Notes: generated from the sequence alone by a model not told the origin. A stretch of DNA of 64,000 bases from Clostridium collagenovorans DSM 3089 (GCF_900130005.1 NZ_FQXP01000003.1:434001-498000); one strand, 5' to 3'. Numbered from the stretch's first letter, positions 25,334-34,013 are shown. Made by a program: numbers and translations.

Positions 25334-26461
25334 ATGAGGAATTATTTTAAGATAATAAGTGTTACTTTGATAATTTTTTTACTTTCAAGTAATGTAGCTT
25401 TAGCTAATCCAAGTAAAGCTAATAATAAGTTAGTTATAGATGCAAGAGCTGCTATTGCTATGGATAAGGAAACAGGAGTTGTTTTGTATGAAAAAAACTC
25501 TAGAGAATTGATTCCTATGGCAAGTACAACAAAAATTATGACCTCTTTAATTGCAATTAATAATGGAAATATAGATGAGAAGGTAACTATATCTAAAAAG
25601 TCTGCAGCAATTCATGGTTCCACAGTAGGCTATAAGGAAGGAGAAGAAATTACCATAAGAGAGCTTCTTTACGGACTTATGTTTAAATCAGGTAATGATG
25701 CAGCAGTTGCTATTGCAGAAGGAGTTGGAGGATCAATAGAAGGATTCTTAAAACTTATGAATGAATATGCCTTACAAATAGGATTAAGAGATACACATTT
25801 TGAAACTCCTCACGGCTTAGATAGTGAGAATCATTATACAACAGCTTATGATTTAGCTCTTTTAACAACAAAAGCTAAAAATAATGAAATCTTTAATGAA
25901 ATAGTAGGAAGTAAAGTAATAGATCCTGAAAAGTATAATTTTACAAGAGGATATAACAACATAAATAAGTTATTGTATCAAGTACCAGAGGCTACAGGGG
26001 TAAAAACAGGTTATACAGGAAATGCTGGTAAATGTTTGGTTTCTTCCTTTGATGTAAATGGTCATGAAATAGTAGTGGTTACTTTAAATTGTATTGAAAG
26101 ATGGAGAGAAAGTAAAAAAATATTTGAGTATGTAAAAGATCATTATAACTATGAAACTATAGCTCAAGAAAATCAAGTAATAGATAAAATAACTTTAGAG
26201 GACAATAAGGGAGAGATAGAATTACTTTGTAAAGAAAACATTGTGATTCCTAAGAAAGCTGACTCTAAGTATGAAGTAGAAGTGGTAAAAGCAGAAAATA
26301 ATCTTCCTAAGGTAATAAGTAAAGATATGATACTTGGACACTTAAGTATAAAACAAGATGATAAGGTTATTTGTAAAGTAAATCTATACAGCAATACTGA
26401 TAATAATAGAGAAAATTTAATAGATAAAATAAAGAATAAAATATCTTCTTCAAGAAAATAG
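25334..26461 (+). CDS. D-alanyl-D-alanine carboxypeptidase (second copy)
   Basis: Serine DD-carboxypeptidase acting on peptidoglycan outside the membrane. It is 375 aa. The signal peptide ends near residue 25 (NVALANPS). Motifs are STTK (MASTTKIMTS, active Ser and Lys), SGN (KSGNDAAVAIAEG) and KTG (GVKTGYTGNAGK). A C-terminal beta domain follows. It is related to, but clearly distinct from, the DacF-type protein at 18514. It stands alone after a divergent promoter region. A role in sporulation versus vegetative growth cannot be told. Confidence 0.92.
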   Translation: MRNYFKIISVTLIIFLLSSNVALANPSKANNKLVIDARAAIAMDKETGVVLYEKNSRELIPMASTTKIMTSLIAINNGNIDEKVTISKKSAAIHGSTVGYKEGEEITIRELLYGLMFKSGNDAAVAIAEGVGGSIEGFLKLMNEYALQIGLRDTHFETPHGLDSENHYTTAYDLALLTTKAKNNEIFNEIVGSKVIDPEKYNFTRGYNNINKLLYQVPEATGVKTGYTGNAGKCLVSSFDVNGHEIVVVTLNCIERWRESKKIFEYVKDHYNYETIAQENQVIDKITLEDNKGEIELLCKENIVIPKKADSKYEVEVVKAENNLPKVISKDMILGHLSIKQDDKVICKVNLYSNTDNNRENLIDKIKNKISSSRK

Positions 26462-26513
26462 TGTAACAAAATATGGTAAAAGTAATATTTTGATATAGAG
26501 AAGATTTTTAATG

Positions 26514-26543
26514 AAAACGCTAAGGTCTTCCTTAGCGTTTTTT
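26514..26543 (+). terminator. Intrinsic terminator
   Basis: AAACGCTAAGG (26515-26525) pairs with CCTTAGCGTTT (26530-26540), tetraloop TCTT, then TTTTTT. A very strong terminator. Confidence 0.92.
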
Positions 26544-26598
26544 ATTTGTGAGATGTAAAAGCCAAGCATTAAATTTCTTTAACAAAGGGGGTTAGAGG

Positions 26599-27615
26599 AT
26601 GGCTTATGAAGTATTTACCTGTAGTGATATAGGTACAAAATTTTGTCCATGTCACTTAGCGGAATCAGGACAATGTATTATTTGTTCTCAGTTAAATAGT
26701 GGTAATTGTCATTGCACTCATTGGAATGGAACATGTGTGTATCAAGAACTTATATGGAACAACAATAAGGCTAAGAAGGGAAGAGAAGTATTTGAGTGTA
26801 AGGTAGTTGATAAATATATAGTTGAAGAGGATGTTTTAGTATTAAGCTTAAAAGGTTCTCATGAATTAATACATGATTTAAGAGATATGGGGAGTTTCGT
26901 ATTCTTAAAGAGAGTAGACCAAGAAGAAAGCTTTTTTACTCCTATATCTGTAATGGATATTGATTTAGAAAAAAATCTTATAATATTAGCTATAGAATTA
27001 AAAGGTGTAAAAACTTTAGATTTAAATAACTTAGAGATTGATGATACTGTTTTAGTAAAAGGACCATTTTGGAATGGAATATTAGGAATTAGGCATTTGA
27101 AGAATGTTACAGGGAAAACTTGTTTATTGATATGTAGAGGAATCGGACAAGCGCCTATGATACCAGTACTAAAATATTTACATGAAAAAGGAAATAAAGT
27201 GATAGTTTTAAATGATAAAGCTAATATAAAAGGAAGCTTAATAGATGATTATTTAAATAAGTATGCCTATAAGGTTTATGATTGTAGCTGCTTAGAAAAA
27301 GGTAAATTAACTAAATCTTTTAAGGAATTACTAGTTGATCAAGTTATCTCCAAGTCACCAGTTGTAGTTCATTGTGATGGTGCAGATATTTTAAATTACG
27401 AGGTGATGATAACCTTAGATAAGATAAAAGAATCCTTAAAATCAGCAGGAGTAGAGAAGAATATTGAATACTCATGTTGCAATAATGCAAAGATGTGCTG
27501 TGGAGAAGGTGTTTGTGGGGCATGTACTAGAAAAAATAATGATAGAAAGCTAAGAAGATTATGTAAAATGCAAACAGATCCTAAATATGTCCTAGAAGGA
27601 AGGAGGTTATTTTAA
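26599..27615 (+). CDS. Cys-rich FNR/PyrK-like flavin and Fe-S oxidoreductase subunit
   Basis: Predicted electron-transfer subunit related to dihydroorotate dehydrogenase electron transfer protein and sulfide dehydrogenase-like proteins. It is 338 aa. The first 48 residues contain eight Cys (including FCPCHL, CIIC, CHCTH), suggesting an extra Fe-S site. A ferredoxin-reductase-like flavin domain (FFTPISVMD) follows, with a nucleotide-binding loop LLICRGIGQAPMIPVL. The C-terminal [2Fe-2S]-type cluster has CCNNAKMCCGEGVCGACT and a later Cys near KMQTDP. Its stop overlaps the next gene by 1 bp (TAATG). Natural substrates are unknown. Confidence 0.75.
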   Translation: MAYEVFTCSDIGTKFCPCHLAESGQCIICSQLNSGNCHCTHWNGTCVYQELIWNNNKAKKGREVFECKVVDKYIVEEDVLVLSLKGSHELIHDLRDMGSFVFLKRVDQEESFFTPISVMDIDLEKNLIILAIELKGVKTLDLNNLEIDDTVLVKGPFWNGILGIRHLKNVTGKTCLLICRGIGQAPMIPVLKYLHEKGNKVIVLNDKANIKGSLIDDYLNKYAYKVYDCSCLEKGKLTKSFKELLVDQVISKSPVVVHCDGADILNYEVMITLDKIKESLKSAGVEKNIEYSCCNNAKMCCGEGVCGACTRKNNDRKLRRLCKMQTDPKYVLEGRRLF

Positions 27616-28898
27616 TGTCAAAAAAAGTTATCGTTGTCGGAGGTGGATGGGCTGGTTGTGCAGCAGCTATTTCAGCTCGTAAAGCAGGTGCAGAGGTTGA
27701 ATTATATGAAAGAACTGACTTACTATTAGGATTAGGAAATGTAGGCGGTATCATGAGAAATAATGGAAGGTATACAGCCTCAGAAGAATTAATAGCTTTA
27801 GGCGGTGGAGATTTAATAAAAATATGTGATGAGATATCAACACATAGAAATATAGATTTTCCAGGTCATAAACACGCTACTTTATATGATGTAAATAATA
27901 TAGAAGCAGAAGTTAAAAAATACATTTTATCTTTAGGAATTAAGGTATTTACTAAATCAAGAATAGTTGATATAGAAATGGAAAATAAGAAAATAACAGG
28001 TGTTTATTTAGCTGATGGAACTTTAGTTAAGGGTGATGTATTTATAGAAACTACAGGAAGCACAGGACCTATGGGAAATTGCTATAAGTATGGAAATGGA
28101 TGTTCAATGTGTGTATTAAGATGTCCTGCTTATGGACCTAGAGTTAGTCTTACTACCTGCGCTGGATTAGAAGATATAAAGGGTGAAAGAGCAGATGAAG
28201 TATACGGTGCTTTTAGTGGTTCATGTAAATTAGCTAAAGAGAGTTTATCAAAGGATATACAAGATGAATTGAACAGTACAGGAGTAGTAGTATTACCAGT
28301 TCCAAAAGAGGATATTAACTTTGATAAATTAAAAGCGAAAGTATGTCAGCAATATGCACTTAAAGAATTTGCTGAGAATGTAATTTTATTAGATACAGGG
28401 CATGCAAAACTAATGAGTTCGTACTACCCATTAGATAAATTAAGAAAAATTAAGGGATTAGAAAATGCAAAATATGTAGATCCATATGCAGGGGATAAAG
28501 GAAACTCAATAAGATACCTATCTTCAGCTAGAAGAAGTAGTGATATGAGAGTTATAGGAATAGAAAATTTATTCTGTGCAGGAGAAAAAGCTGGGTTATT
28601 TGTAGGTCATACAGAGGCTATCTGTACTGGTACTTTAGCAGGTCATAATGCAGTTAGATTATTAGCAGAAAAACCTATGCTTATTTTACCAAAGGAAACA
28701 GTAATAGGAGATATAATTTCTTTCTCAAATTATAGAATATTGAAAAAAGGTGATAGAACAAGTAGATTTACATTTGCTGGTTCAATATACTTTGATAGAA
28801 TGAAGAAATTAGGTATGTACACTTTAGATATAGAAGAAATAAAAGATAGAGTAGAAAAATTAGAGTTAACAAATGTATTTGAAGAGAAAATTTTATAA
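27615..28898 (+). CDS. FAD-dependent oxidoreductase (GidA/TrmFO-like fold), partner of the preceding flavoprotein
   Basis: FAD-binding protein of 427 aa. The N-terminal Rossmann motif VVGGGWAGCAAAISARKAGA is complete. A Cys-containing block at about residues 155-175 (CYKYGNGCSMCVLRC) may hold a redox centre. Near the C-terminus, NLFCAGEKAGLFVGHTEAI is the second FAD-contact region seen in GidA-type proteins. It is not TrmFO or MnmG themselves, being shorter and with a different context. Translational coupling to the PyrK-like gene suggests a two-subunit redox enzyme. The reaction is unknown. Confidence 0.75.
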   Translation: MSKKVIVVGGGWAGCAAAISARKAGAEVELYERTDLLLGLGNVGGIMRNNGRYTASEELIALGGGDLIKICDEISTHRNIDFPGHKHATLYDVNNIEAEVKKYILSLGIKVFTKSRIVDIEMENKKITGVYLADGTLVKGDVFIETTGSTGPMGNCYKYGNGCSMCVLRCPAYGPRVSLTTCAGLEDIKGERADEVYGAFSGSCKLAKESLSKDIQDELNSTGVVVLPVPKEDINFDKLKAKVCQQYALKEFAENVILLDTGHAKLMSSYYPLDKLRKIKGLENAKYVDPYAGDKGNSIRYLSSARRSSDMRVIGIENLFCAGEKAGLFVGHTEAICTGTLAGHNAVRLLAEKPMLILPKETVIGDIISFSNYRILKKGDRTSRFTFAGSIYFDRMKKLGMYTLDIEEIKDRVEKLELTNVFEEKIL

Positions 28899-28933
28899 TT
28901 AATAGTATATAGAACTAAAAATTATACAAAATT

Positions 28934-28967
28934 AAGGTATGTCTTTTATAATTAAGGCATACCTTTT
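28934..28967 (+). terminator. Intrinsic terminator after the flavoprotein pair
   Basis: A 12-bp stem (28934-28945 with 28954-28965, one G-U) and 8-nt loop are followed by TTTT. Confidence 0.75.
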
Positions 28968-29004
28968 GCTTTTATGCTAAAATATAAAAAGAAATTAGAA
29001 AATA

Positions 29005-29013
29005 TGATATAAT
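29005..29013 (+). promoter_or_regulatory. Extended -10 promoter of the unknown 473-aa gene
   Basis: TGA followed by TATAAT (29008-29013). It overlaps an in-frame ATG at 29012, so that ATG cannot be in the mRNA. This supports the downstream GTG as the start. Confidence 0.6.
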
Positions 29014-29047
29014 GTTCACATTATGTGCCATAAAGGGGGACAGCTTC

Positions 29048-30469
29048 GTGAGTTTTGTTTATTATATTGCGGTTAATTTTCCTATAGAAATTAACAAAAG
29101 CTATGAAAATAATGAAAGTATCATACATAATGAAAAGTACATAGATTTTATAGAACTTGAAGATTATATTACATCTATAAGAAATGTATTCAACAATGAA
29201 TATATTTATGAAATAAAGTTTTTAAATGAGGATGCAAAAACATCTATAGAAGCACTGAAAAATATGATCTTAGAATATGTAAGTTTTGAAGAAAATATAG
29301 TGGAGCTTTATTGTTTGAAATCCGAAAGAAGCATTGTAGATATAAAAGAAAAAATCATAATGGATTTAAATTATAATGAGAGTTTTCCTAAGGATGTTGA
29401 ATTACAACCAGGAAAATACATAATTATAGGAAATTTTTTATCAAATGAGTTTATAAAGATAAAAAATGCAATGATATTGGATAAGAGAACTATATATGGA
29501 TTATTTACTAACATAATAGATGGACAAGTATTCATAGACTTGATATGCGAAGATAAAAAGGAAAATGACATTTTATACGATATGTTCCTAGATGAGGACT
29601 ATGGTGAAGTAGAAGAAGAGTTTATATTAGATTTAACTAGAAGAGAAATGAAATTAGATGAATTTTCAGGGCAGGGGGCTATAGATATAGGTGTAGATAA
29701 TATACTTATTAATGATATCAGTCTTAAGAATACAATTATAAAGTTATATAATTATAAAGTTGCTGAGGAAGGGTATCTAGATGATTTTTATGGACATGTA
29801 CTTTATCAATGTTATAAAAACAAAAATTTAATTCCGAGGGAATTAAGAGGTAAAAATACAACTATATTAAGAATAGAGGGACAAATATTAACCCCTATAA
29901 GGAGTAAGAATATAGAAAGTATAGAAATTAAGTTTTTAAACTTATATAAAAAATATCCTATGGAGACTATCTTTGAAGTTAAGTGTGAAGAAAAAGTTTC
30001 TAAAAAAATAAAGTATTTAGATCCTGAAATCAATGAAGAAAGATTTTTCTATGTACATAAATTACAACATGAAAGTGGTTTTAATTATAATTCAAAGGAG
30101 GAACCAAAGACCTATGAAGAATTAGAATTAATTTATGAAAACCCTTATGAAGATGTGATTTTAGAATTTTACAATAGTGATTTTTTAGATGAGGTTGTAT
30201 CTACCATGGATGAAGATTTGTATACAGAACCTAGGGAAGATGATGATTTTGAGAAAATAAAAGAAAGTCAATATGTTGACCTTACTAAAAATAAATTATA
30301 TAAAAAGGCTTTAATAAAGTACCCAGTATCGAAAAATCAAGTTTTATGTGACTCAGAGATTGAAAATAACTTAAAAAGTGATAATGAGATGTGTACTAGC
30401 AATTATAAATTAGAACTTTTTTCAATTGTAAAGATAAAAAAAATGGATACTCCATATAGAATATATTAG
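29048..30469 (+). CDS. Hypothetical acidic cytoplasmic protein
   Basis: Not recognised. It is 473 aa starting at GTG 29048, supported by AAAGGGGGA about 8 nt upstream. An ATG at 29012 overlaps the -10 box. There is no signal or membrane segment. The protein is rich in Glu, Asp and Lys. It reads like several alpha/beta modules, with segments such as YIIIGNFLSNEFIKIKNAM and YLDPEINEERFFYVHKLQHE (approximate regions). No catalytic motif was found. It is monocistronic and followed by the TM2 gene after about 130 bp. Codon use matches the neighbours. Confidence 0.65.
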   Translation: MSFVYYIAVNFPIEINKSYENNESIIHNEKYIDFIELEDYITSIRNVFNNEYIYEIKFLNEDAKTSIEALKNMILEYVSFEENIVELYCLKSERSIVDIKEKIIMDLNYNESFPKDVELQPGKYIIIGNFLSNEFIKIKNAMILDKRTIYGLFTNIIDGQVFIDLICEDKKENDILYDMFLDEDYGEVEEEFILDLTRREMKLDEFSGQGAIDIGVDNILINDISLKNTIIKLYNYKVAEEGYLDDFYGHVLYQCYKNKNLIPRELRGKNTTILRIEGQILTPIRSKNIESIEIKFLNLYKKYPMETIFEVKCEEKVSKKIKYLDPEINEERFFYVHKLQHESGFNYNSKEEPKTYEELELIYENPYEDVILEFYNSDFLDEVVSTMDEDLYTEPREDDDFEKIKESQYVDLTKNKLYKKALIKYPVSKNQVLCDSEIENNLKSDNEMCTSNYKLELFSIVKIKKMDTPYRIY

Positions 30470-30598
30470 TGCAAAATAAGATGAATTTACCATAGGACAA
30501 GTTTAAAAATTAATATAGTAAAAGTTTTTTATATAGTATAAAATTATAAAGAAGAATATATATAAATAACATGATTATTTTGGATTTAGGAGGATGTA

Positions 30599-31159
30599 AT
30601 GGGCAAGGAAAAGTTTGGGTATAATGGGGAAAATAAAAGATTTCAAAATAATTCATATGAAGAGTTAAATAGTTCTAATAATTATAATGGAGAAAATCCA
30701 TATAATTATGATAATCAAGACTATAACTCATATAATGACTGTCCTCAAGACAATTATGGTATGAATGATGGCATGTACCAAAATGGAAATACTAAATTTT
30801 GCAAATATTGCGGGTGTAAAATACCCTTTGAGGCTATTATTTGTACACAATGTGGATGTCAAGTTGAAGAGTTAAAAGGAAATAATTATGATCCTAATGT
30901 GGTTATAAATAATAATAATTTTAGTAACAATTATAGTAGCGGAAATAATTATAATAACGGGTATATGTATGGAAGAAGAAAAAATAAATTCATAGCTTTG
31001 TTTTTACTTATATTTTTTGGTGTTATAGGTGCACATAAATTTTATGAAGGAAAAACAGGTATGGGTATCTTATATATATTTACCGTGGGATTATTTGGAC
31101 TAGGCTTAATTGTAGATTTTATTTCTTTGATAACTAAACCCACTATGTATTACGTATAA
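30599..31159 (+). CDS. Zinc-ribbon + TM2 domain membrane protein
   Basis: Protein of unknown role, 186 aa. The N-terminus (about 1-65) is low-complexity Asn/Tyr-rich. A four-Cys zinc ribbon follows at about residues 66-85 (CKYCGCKIP, CTQCGCQVE). A second Asn-rich linker leads to a TM2 domain with two membrane segments and the family signature VIGAHKFYEGKTGMGILY. TM2 proteins are common but poorly understood. SD is AGGAGG. The Asn/Tyr-rich parts are probably disordered and on the cytoplasmic side. Confidence 0.88.
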   Translation: MGKEKFGYNGENKRFQNNSYEELNSSNNYNGENPYNYDNQDYNSYNDCPQDNYGMNDGMYQNGNTKFCKYCGCKIPFEAIICTQCGCQVEELKGNNYDPNVVINNNNFSNNYSSGNNYNNGYMYGRRKNKFIALFLLIFFGVIGAHKFYEGKTGMGILYIFTVGLFGLGLIVDFISLITKPTMYYV

Positions 31160-31171
31160 AATATATAAAGT

Positions 31172-31213
31172 TAAAAGGCGTGTTTAGCAGTAATTATGCA
31201 AAACACGCTTTTA
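31172..31213. terminator. Bidirectional terminator
   Basis: AAAA..CGTGTTT..GC (31172-31188) pairs with GC.AAACACG.TTTT (31198-31212). It lies between the convergent TM2 and HgdB-family genes. Confidence 0.75.
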
Positions 31214-31217
31214 AAAC

Positions 31218-32366
31218 TTAAAGCATTTCTATAAAGGCTTGAATTCTTGTATTTAATTGTCCTAAGTCTGCATTGGAATAATCCGTTTCTATTTTCATGA
31301 AAGGAAGATTTTTTTCTTTATTAATAAGTTCATTTATTCTTGCAGATTCAACATTATATGTATGACAAGCTTGAAGGATAACATCTATTACTCCATCAAC
31401 TTTATATTCATCAACTAAGTAGGATAAGTATTCAAGTCTATTATTATTAGGACTCATGCAAGCACAAGCAGTTCTTAAGTATCTTTCAGTTAATGCATCA
31501 ATAGGGTCCTTTGTTTCATCAACTAATAAGCTTTCATCCTTAGCACCACTGCAATTTTCATAACAAACTACAACTCCACCATTGCTTTCAATAGCTTTAA
31601 TAACTTTTTCAGTAGAGTCACCAATTGGGCATCCTGTTACAAGAATTCTTTTAGCATCTTTAGAAACAGGACGTTCCCCATTGTTATAAGCAGTCATGGT
31701 TTTTTCTACTATAGTTTCTATGTCCTTAATTTCTTTTTCTTTATCTGATATGAAAAGAGTTCCTTGGATTACTTTTCTTAAATCATAACCAGACATTGGA
31801 GGTGGACATAGTTTTGATAAGCCATAATAATCTCTTAAAGCTTGACGTTCTCTATTTCTTATGTTAATTGTTCTTATAAGATCCTCATCAGTGATAGTAA
31901 CGTTAAACTGTTTTTCTAAAGCTTCTTTAAACTCAATAATGGCAGCTTTATAATAATCATAGGAAGCTTGACCATGTGGAGTTTGAGGCAATTGCATTAC
32001 ATGCATTGGCTTCATTTTCCCAAGTAGCTCGTACATTTTCTTTTTACCATCACAAGTAGTTTCACCAACTAGCATGTCTGAAAAATAGTAAAATGGACAC
32101 TTTTCAGTTAAGGCAAAACCAAAGCTGGATTTAATAAGGGGACATAGATTACGAGGAAGTACTTTTTCAGCATCTGGGATTGGTTCTTCATCCATACCGC
32201 AAAGCCAAGCAGAGATAGCGCCTGAAGCTGCTATAACTTCCCATGGAGCAAATCCACAATATACACCTACTATATTGTTTCCTGCATCTTTTAAGTTTTT
32301 AATATTAATGAATGCATTTCTACGAGCTTCACTAAATTCATTTATAAATTCTGGTAAACTGTTCAT
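31218..32366 (-). CDS. Double-cubane-cluster-type protein of the 2-hydroxyacyl-CoA dehydratase (HgdB/BcrC, YjiM-like) family
   Basis: Member of the family that includes 2-hydroxyacyl-CoA dehydratase subunits and the YjiM-like double-cubane-cluster reductases. It is 382 aa from the ATG at 32366, which has AGGAGG just upstream; an ATG at 32387 lies before that SD. Conserved Cys are in VYCGFAPWEV, LCPLIKSSFG, EKCPFYYFSD, TTCDGKKK, YENCSGAKD, TACACMSPNN and QACHTYNV, enough for a complex Fe-S cluster. These enzymes use low-potential electrons from an ATP-driven activator. No activator gene is in this window. The substrate is unknown. Confidence 0.85.
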   Translation of the reverse strand: MNSLPEFINEFSEARRNAFINIKNLKDAGNNIVGVYCGFAPWEVIAASGAISAWLCGMDEEPIPDAEKVLPRNLCPLIKSSFGFALTEKCPFYYFSDMLVGETTCDGKKKMYELLGKMKPMHVMQLPQTPHGQASYDYYKAAIIEFKEALEKQFNVTITDEDLIRTINIRNRERQALRDYYGLSKLCPPPMSGYDLRKVIQGTLFISDKEKEIKDIETIVEKTMTAYNNGERPVSKDAKRILVTGCPIGDSTEKVIKAIESNGGVVVCYENCSGAKDESLLVDETKDPIDALTERYLRTACACMSPNNNRLEYLSYLVDEYKVDGVIDVILQACHTYNVESARINELINKEKNLPFMKIETDYSNADLGQLNTRIQAFIEML

Positions 32367-32807
32367 AATTGACCTCCTAAAATACATAATGGAATAATTT
32401 TAGCATAATATGCATAACTGGTTAAAATAGTATTTAAAAACATTATAGAAGTTGCTTTAATAATAGGAAATATGTATAGAAAAATAGAAAAGCTTCATAA
32501 AAAGGTGAAAAAGAAAAAAATAAATATAAAAATTACTCTTCATAAATACTTTAATTTAATGATATTATATAAATATAAAAAATTAAAAAGGTATATATAA
32601 GTTTTAAGTAATTAGTTATACTTTTATTTAGACTTAGTTTTAGCTAATGAAGTAATTAAAACTAAATATAAGAAATTGTAAAACTTTATATATAAACTTT
32701 AAAAATGAGACAATAATGAAACTGTGAATATATAAATTTTTATTGTTTTAATAATATGGTTTATAGGTTGATTATAATAAAGTACTTGAAATGGAGAAGT
32801 AGCGTAT
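32367..32807. other. Gene-free divergent region with a nested inverted repeat
   Basis: About 440 bp between the HgdB-family gene (-) and the alarmone synthetase gene (+), AT-rich. It contains a nested dyad: outer arms 32592-32605 and 32680-32694, inner arms TAGTTTTA and TAAAACTA. No reading frame of note. Confidence 0.5.
32592..32694. repeat. Nested inverted repeat (possible structured leader)
   Basis: TATATATAAGTTTT (32592-32605) pairs with AAAACTTTATATATA (32680-32694) with one bulge. Inside, TAGTTTTA near 32635 pairs with TAAAACTA near 32656. It lies 113 bp before the alarmone synthetase start. All A-T rich, so stability is modest. Confidence 0.45.
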
Positions 32808-33647
32808 ATGAATGAGGGATTTAATAAACAAGAAATAATTAAAAAATATCCTTTTATAGAAGAAGAAATTAAAAAAGAAAATATAGAGTGGAATAACTTA
32901 GAGAAAATTTACTATGATTTTAATAACTATAAAGAACTTTACAAGGTTCAAGCTGATTTTATAGCTAATACTTTGAGAAGTCATAAAAAGATACATTCTG
33001 TAAAAAGCAGAATTAAAAATTCAGAGGGCTTAGTAGAAAAGATAGTAAGAAAGACCAGAGATAGAAAAGGTAAATATGGAGATGATTTTTACTTTAATAT
33101 TGAGAACTATAAGGTTGAAATTACAGACTTAATTGGCATAAGAGCTATTCATATATTTAAACAGGATTGGGAGGATATACATGAGTTTATTTTAAACACA
33201 TGGAAGGTTATAGAGATAACTGCTAATGTAAGAGATGGAGATGATACTAAGAGATTTGAGGAACTTGATATAGCTATTAAGTCTAGAAAATCTGGATATA
33301 GATCTGTGCATTATTTAGTGGAGTTAAATTTTATACAAAGTGAACCTACCATAGCCGAAATACAGGTTAGAACTATTTTTGAAGAGGGTTATGGAGAAAT
33401 TGATCATCAGTTAAGTTATTCTAACACTAAAATTCCAGATATATTAAAATCTAACTTGCTTTTATTTAATAGATTAGTTGGTAGTGCAGATGAGATGGCA
33501 TCCTTGATTAATATGTTAAATAAAAACCTTATGGAGTTGGATAATGGATATAAGGGCATAGTAGAAGAAAAAGAAGAATATATAAAGTCCTTGGAAGAAA
33601 AGATAAAAAGGTTAGAGGAAAATATAGAGCATAAATCTAAGAATTAA
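32808..33647 (+). CDS. Small alarmone synthetase (RelA/SpoT nucleotidyltransferase domain)
   Basis: Predicted (p)ppGpp synthetase made of the synthetase domain only; there is no HD hydrolase, TGS or ACT domain. It is 279 aa. Synthetase motifs are SRIKNSEGLVEKIVRKTRDR (about 63-82), ITDLIGIRAIH, SRKSGYRSVHYLVE, IAEIQVRTIFEEGYGEIDHQ. A short N-terminal helix region precedes the domain, and the C-terminus is a coiled coil (EEKEEYIKSLEEKIKRLEEN). The layout differs from the short RelP and RelQ proteins by the longer coiled tail. SD is GGAGAAG. It stands alone before the tyrS T-box. Confidence 0.85.
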   Translation: MNEGFNKQEIIKKYPFIEEEIKKENIEWNNLEKIYYDFNNYKELYKVQADFIANTLRSHKKIHSVKSRIKNSEGLVEKIVRKTRDRKGKYGDDFYFNIENYKVEITDLIGIRAIHIFKQDWEDIHEFILNTWKVIEITANVRDGDDTKRFEELDIAIKSRKSGYRSVHYLVELNFIQSEPTIAEIQVRTIFEEGYGEIDHQLSYSNTKIPDILKSNLLLFNRLVGSADEMASLINMLNKNLMELDNGYKGIVEEKEEYIKSLEEKIKRLEENIEHKSKN

Positions 33648-33683
33648 ACAAATAAAAATATTTTGAAAAATTTTTAATTTTAT

Positions 33684-33712
33684 TTGACAAATAAAAAATA
33701 AAGGCATATAAT
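33684..33712 (+). promoter_or_regulatory. Consensus sigma-A promoter for the tyrS T-box transcript
   Basis: A perfect TTGACA (33684-33689), 17-bp spacer and perfect TATAAT (33707-33712). Start expected near 33719. It is the best housekeeping promoter in the window. Confidence 0.9.
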
Positions 33713-33718
33713 AGCACT

Positions 33719-34013
33719 AACAAATGAAACACATAATGAAAGCTATGAAGAGAAAAAGTAAAATTTACTTGAACTTTTACAGAGAGTTCCCGGATGGTGA
33801 GAGGGGCAAAGGTAGTTTATTTGAATACATCTCAGAGCAGCACTCCGAAAGATAACAACCAGTAGGCAGATGTCGGTTCCTGCACCCGTTATAGTGCTAG
33901 AGTATAACCAATTTTGGCGTACTTGATAAGGTTGTTATGGTGACATAACGATAAACTAAGGTGGTAACACGGGAATATACACTCTCGTCCTTTTATAAGG
34001 ACGAGAGTTTTTT
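33719..34013 (+). promoter_or_regulatory. Tyrosine T-box riboswitch with terminator
   Basis: tRNA-sensing leader. The specifier loop contains GAATACATC with Tyr codon TAC at 33826-33828. The conserved T-box AAGGTGGTAACACGG spans 33958-33972; its TGGT suits a tRNA with discriminator A, as tRNA-Tyr has. The terminator stem ACTCTCGTCCTT (33981-33992) with its complement (33997-34008) is followed by TTTTTT. Uncharged tRNA-Tyr should favour the antiterminator and switch tyrS on. Confidence 0.95.
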
